Shown here piece by piece: positions 45,695 through 47,888 of a stretch of DNA of 47,888 nt. Under the pieces are notes generated by a model that made no database searches, was not told where the DNA came from, and saw only the letters and a program-made list of their open reading frames with translations. The stretch comes from a virus. The position numbers were made by a program, and so were the translations under genes. The stretch is taken from IMG/VR virus record IMGVR_UViG_3300008261_000210, positions 1 through 47,888 of that record; one strand, 5' to 3'. Each line of letters begins with the position of its first letter. Positions within the stretch are counted from its first letter, which is position 1.

Positions 45695-46810
45695 ATGAAA
45701 ATTAAATTTGAAAAAACACCCGAGCAAGTTGAGTTGGTTAGAGCTATGGGCTCAAGTAACAAAGTTCAGGCTCTCGAGGCTCAAGACGCTTTTGCGGCAT
45801 TTATTGCTCCAGTCATTCAGGAAGTTCTTCTTCAGGCTGGTTCGGCTTCCGCGATTTATGAAGACATGACGTACGATGAAGATGATTCTCCATCTATTCC
45901 TGTTGATCTTTATTATGGTGAACCAGAGGGAACCTTCTCTGTTTGGCAGCAAACAGTAGCTGGTGGACTTCCAACTCAACAGATTGGCAGTTTCCAAGAG
46001 ATTAAGGTTTCGACCTATCCTCTTGATTCGGCTATCAGTTTTGATAAAAGATATGTCCGCAAATGTCGTTTGGACGTTGTTGCTAGAGGTCTTGAGAGAC
46101 TTTCTAATGACGTTCTTCTTAAGCAAGAAAGAAACGCTTGGTATGTCATATTAAAAATGCTTGCTGATGCTAGAACAAAGAATGTTAATCACGCTTTTAG
46201 AGCTCAGACATCAGGCGTTTTTCAAATCGACGACATCAATAAAGCTATCACTCTTCTTAAAAGATTGAATGCTGCTTATACTGGCGGTACTCCAATCGGC
46301 AATGAGGGGCGTGGATTGACTGATCTTTATGTTTCTCCTGAGATAATGGAGCAAGTTCGTGGATTTGCTTATAACCCAGTGAATACAAGACAAGCCGATG
46401 GCGGAAATACCTCTATTCCTCTTACTGATTCAGTTCGTGAGAGAATTTTCAACGCTGCTGGGATGAGCGATATTTGGGGTGTTACTCTTCACGAGCTTCT
46501 TGAACTTGGTGTTGATCGCAAATATAACGTTTTATTTGATGAAATCGCTTCTAGTAAAACATTTGCTAAGCCAGACGGCACAACGGATCTCGCGTTTGAT
46601 TCCACTGCTGATCAAATCCTTGTGGGGGTTGATCGTTCACGTAGATCATTCATTCGCACCTTAGCTGTTAATGCCGAAACCGGCGGAAGTTTCAATCTTC
46701 GCCCCGACGACCAGTTCTTGGCTCGCTCTGGCAAAGTTGGATTCTACGGCGGACTCGAAGAGGGTCGCGTGGCTCTCGATTCTCGTGCTGTTGCTGGCAT
46801 CGTGGTATAA
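45695..46810 (+). CDS. major capsid protein (HK97-fold type)
   Basis: 371 residues. An N-terminal helical arm, an E-loop region with aromatic/Pro segments (YYGEPEGTFSVWQQ, about 74-87), a long spine-like helix around 125-160 and a late LYVSPEIMEQVRGFAYNP strand-helix fit the HK97 capsid fold of tailed phages. Position after protease/scaffold and decoration genes and before a strong terminator supports it. Codons are more biased and GC-richer than in neighbouring genes, as expected for the most abundant protein. Confidence 0.8.
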   Translation: MKIKFEKTPEQVELVRAMGSSNKVQALEAQDAFAAFIAPVIQEVLLQAGSASAIYEDMTYDEDDSPSIPVDLYYGEPEGTFSVWQQTVAGGLPTQQIGSFQEIKVSTYPLDSAISFDKRYVRKCRLDVVARGLERLSNDVLLKQERNAWYVILKMLADARTKNVNHAFRAQTSGVFQIDDINKAITLLKRLNAAYTGGTPIGNEGRGLTDLYVSPEIMEQVRGFAYNPVNTRQADGGNTSIPLTDSVRERIFNAAGMSDIWGVTLHELLELGVDRKYNVLFDEIASSKTFAKPDGTTDLAFDSTADQILVGVDRSRRSFIRTLAVNAETGGSFNLRPDDQFLARSGKVGFYGGLEEGRVALDSRAVAGIVV

Positions 46811-46830
46811 AATACCAATTAAGGTAAAAC

Positions 46831-46862
46831 AAAAAAGCCCCGATGAAAATCGGGGCTTTTTT
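46831..46862 (+). terminator. strong intrinsic terminator after the capsid gene
   Basis: AAAAAAGCCCCGAT and ATCGGGGCTTTTTT form a perfect stem with a GAAA loop. The A-run and T-run make it active in both directions. Confidence 0.95.
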
Positions 46863-46953
46863 ATTTATTCATTTATTTTTAATGACTACAATCATTATTA
46901 AGCGTGTAAGCTATTAGGTTACTGTTTGATCTTTTTATTTAAAAATTTACAAT

Positions 46954-47421
46954 ATGATTCCTATTGATTATAATTTGCCGACTGCTTATAGGGGAGATAG
47001 CTATGGTCCAATTACTTTTGTGCCGCTAGCTAGCAATGGTAGTTATCTTAATCTTTCTGGATATGATATAAATGTCCATGTTAAAAATAAAAAAAATTGT
47101 GCTATTGTTTTGTCTTGGTCTACAGATGACGGGTCCGTCGAAATCAAAAATTTAATTTCTGGTGCGATATATTCTGGTGCTCAATTTGTTTTGAATAAGG
47201 TTGGCGCATGTAATATGCAAATGCCACCAAATTCTTATGTTTATGATATTCAAATATCAAACAAGAATAATACTTCTACGTACTTTAGGGGCGAACTGCC
47301 TGTATCTGGAGATGTCACTATGATAATGGATTGTGATTGCAAATACATCTCTGGATCTGCTGATAGAATGAGTGAATCTTACTGTTCCATGTCAAATAGT
47401 TTTTTTGCTTATCGAATATAG
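46954..47421 (+). CDS. putative tail/baseplate protein, 155 aa
   Basis: 155 residues, beta-rich: an N-terminal YRGDSYGPITFVPLASNG segment, strands around YDINVHVKNK and SYVYDIQISN, then TYFRGELPVSGDVTM. This arrangement resembles small N-terminal domains of phage baseplate/neck proteins in which a RGD-x-x-x-PITF start and a closing DVT strand recur. The C-terminus is Ser/Cys-rich. Function inferred. Confidence 0.6.
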   Translation: MIPIDYNLPTAYRGDSYGPITFVPLASNGSYLNLSGYDINVHVKNKKNCAIVLSWSTDDGSVEIKNLISGAIYSGAQFVLNKVGACNMQMPPNSYVYDIQISNKNNTSTYFRGELPVSGDVTMIMDCDCKYISGSADRMSESYCSMSNSFFAYRI

Positions 47422-47451
47422 AAAAATACTGTGTATATATAAAATAATATA

Positions 47452-47888
47452 ATGAATGTCTTGTTAACTTTAAATAATCCATTGGGTGAAGGACTTGGTC
47501 CTAACTTTTCTATTATTCCGGACGTAGGTCAGGCTACTCCATCTATTTTAACAAAACAGCAAATTATAGACGGCACTGTGATATCAGTGAGCGATTGCGC
47601 AACTAGAATTACTGTGAAATCTTTGGGCAAGTGTACTAATTCTATTAGTTTTGATATAGGTTATCTTCCCACTTCTACGCCTACTCCAACTCCAACAGCT
47701 ACTGTTACGCCAACTCCAACTTCGACGCCAACCAGTACTCCTACGGAAACCCCTACGCCAACGCCTACGGAAACCCCTACGCCAACGCCTACGGAAACCC
47801 CTACGCCAACACCAACTAGCACGCCTACAATTACGCCAACACCAACTAGCACGCCTACAATTACGCCAACACCAACTAGCACGCCTAC
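47452..47888 (+). CDS. structural protein with Pro/Thr stalk, partial
   Basis: ATG 47452 opens a frame running off the window (145 codons seen). About 73 residues of beta-rich sequence ([20 protein letters not shown]...) are followed by a mucin-like stalk of [12 protein letters not shown] and STPTIT units. Such Pro/Thr stretches act as extended spacers in surface and tail proteins. The C-terminal part is outside the window. Confidence 0.7.
   Translation, partial: MNVLLTLNNPLGEGLGPNFSIIPDVGQATPSILTKQQIIDGTVISVSDCATRITVKSLGKCTNSISFDIGYLPTSTPTPTPTATVTPTPTSTPTSTPTETPTPTPTETPTPTPTETPTPTPTSTPTITPTPTSTPTITPTPTSTP
47671..47888 (+). repeat. tandem coding repeat of a Pro/Thr stalk
   Basis: 24-nt units (ACGCCTACGGAAACCCCTAC type) near 47740-47810 give way to 30-nt units (CCAACACCAACTAGCACGCC type) near 47810-47888. 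The array continues beyond the window edge. Confidence 0.9.

Noticed and set aside
47661-47882. Minus-strand Val/Gly repeat ORF at the right edge
   Set aside because: It is the antisense frame of the Pro/Thr repeat.

Overview
This window looks like part of the genome of a large tailed bacteriophage (Caudoviricetes). The right half carries a late module: sigma-like factor, large terminase, portal, tail/adhesin proteins, HNH nuclease, lysis genes, prohead protease/scaffold, decoration protein and major capsid protein. The left half is a dense early/accessory region with rIIA- and rIIB-like genes, a RuvB-like ATPase, tRNAs and about forty small genes. The host cannot be named from the sequence. 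Clues are sigma70-type promoters, almost no Shine-Dalgarno sequences, and a tail protein built from autotransporter-associated beta-strand repeats of the kind common in Verrucomicrobiota and Planctomycetota. This host hint is weak.

Layout. 1-1300: end of an unknown gene, tRNA-Met, a candidate multi-branched RNA, a sulfotransferase-like gene, tRNA-Thr and tRNA-Cys. 1680-8940 (+ strand): rIIA-like, rIIB-like, a RuvB-like AAA+ ATPase, a possible DNA glycosylase and small genes. 8960-20860 (- strand): ten compact transcription units of mostly unknown small proteins, including a SprT-like metalloprotease, a Gp88-like protein, zinc-ribbon proteins and several tiny single-span membrane peptides. This stretch also holds a tRNA cluster with two further candidate structured RNAs and one tRNA-like gene carrying about 43 extra nucleotides. 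20865-21330: a gene-free divergent control region. 21330-47888 (mainly + strand): late genes. Only two minus-strand genes interrupt it, a receptor-binding-like fibre protein and an HExxH protease antisense to the end of glf.

The most unusual feature is the organisation of the left half. Every transcription unit from 1.7 to 20.8 kb is bounded by one copy of a GC-rich imperfect palindrome (core GGGGCCCCCGGGCCC) flanked by three 12-bp half-sites. There are 14 copies, all in the same orientation relative to transcription. The usual order is: stop codon, palindrome, (in seven units) one or two TGGCACG motifs resembling sigma54 -24/-12 elements spaced 33-34 bp, then a T-rich tract, then a sigma70-type promoter. 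In ten cases the -10 hexamer ends exactly 6 nt before ATG, so transcription would start on the A of the start codon and the mRNA would be leaderless. Genes that do have leaders carry a CA-rich ACCAACC/ACCAAACC tract just before ATG, whereas many leaderless genes carry it just after ATG. This amounts to a repeated promoter/boundary cassette. It is similar in concept to the promoter-early stem-loop elements of T4-like phages but built differently. None of these elements occurs among the late genes, which may instead be read by the phage sigma-like factor at 27.3 kb.

All calls come from reading the sequence. Homology searches, RNA folding statistics and transcription start mapping were not possible here.
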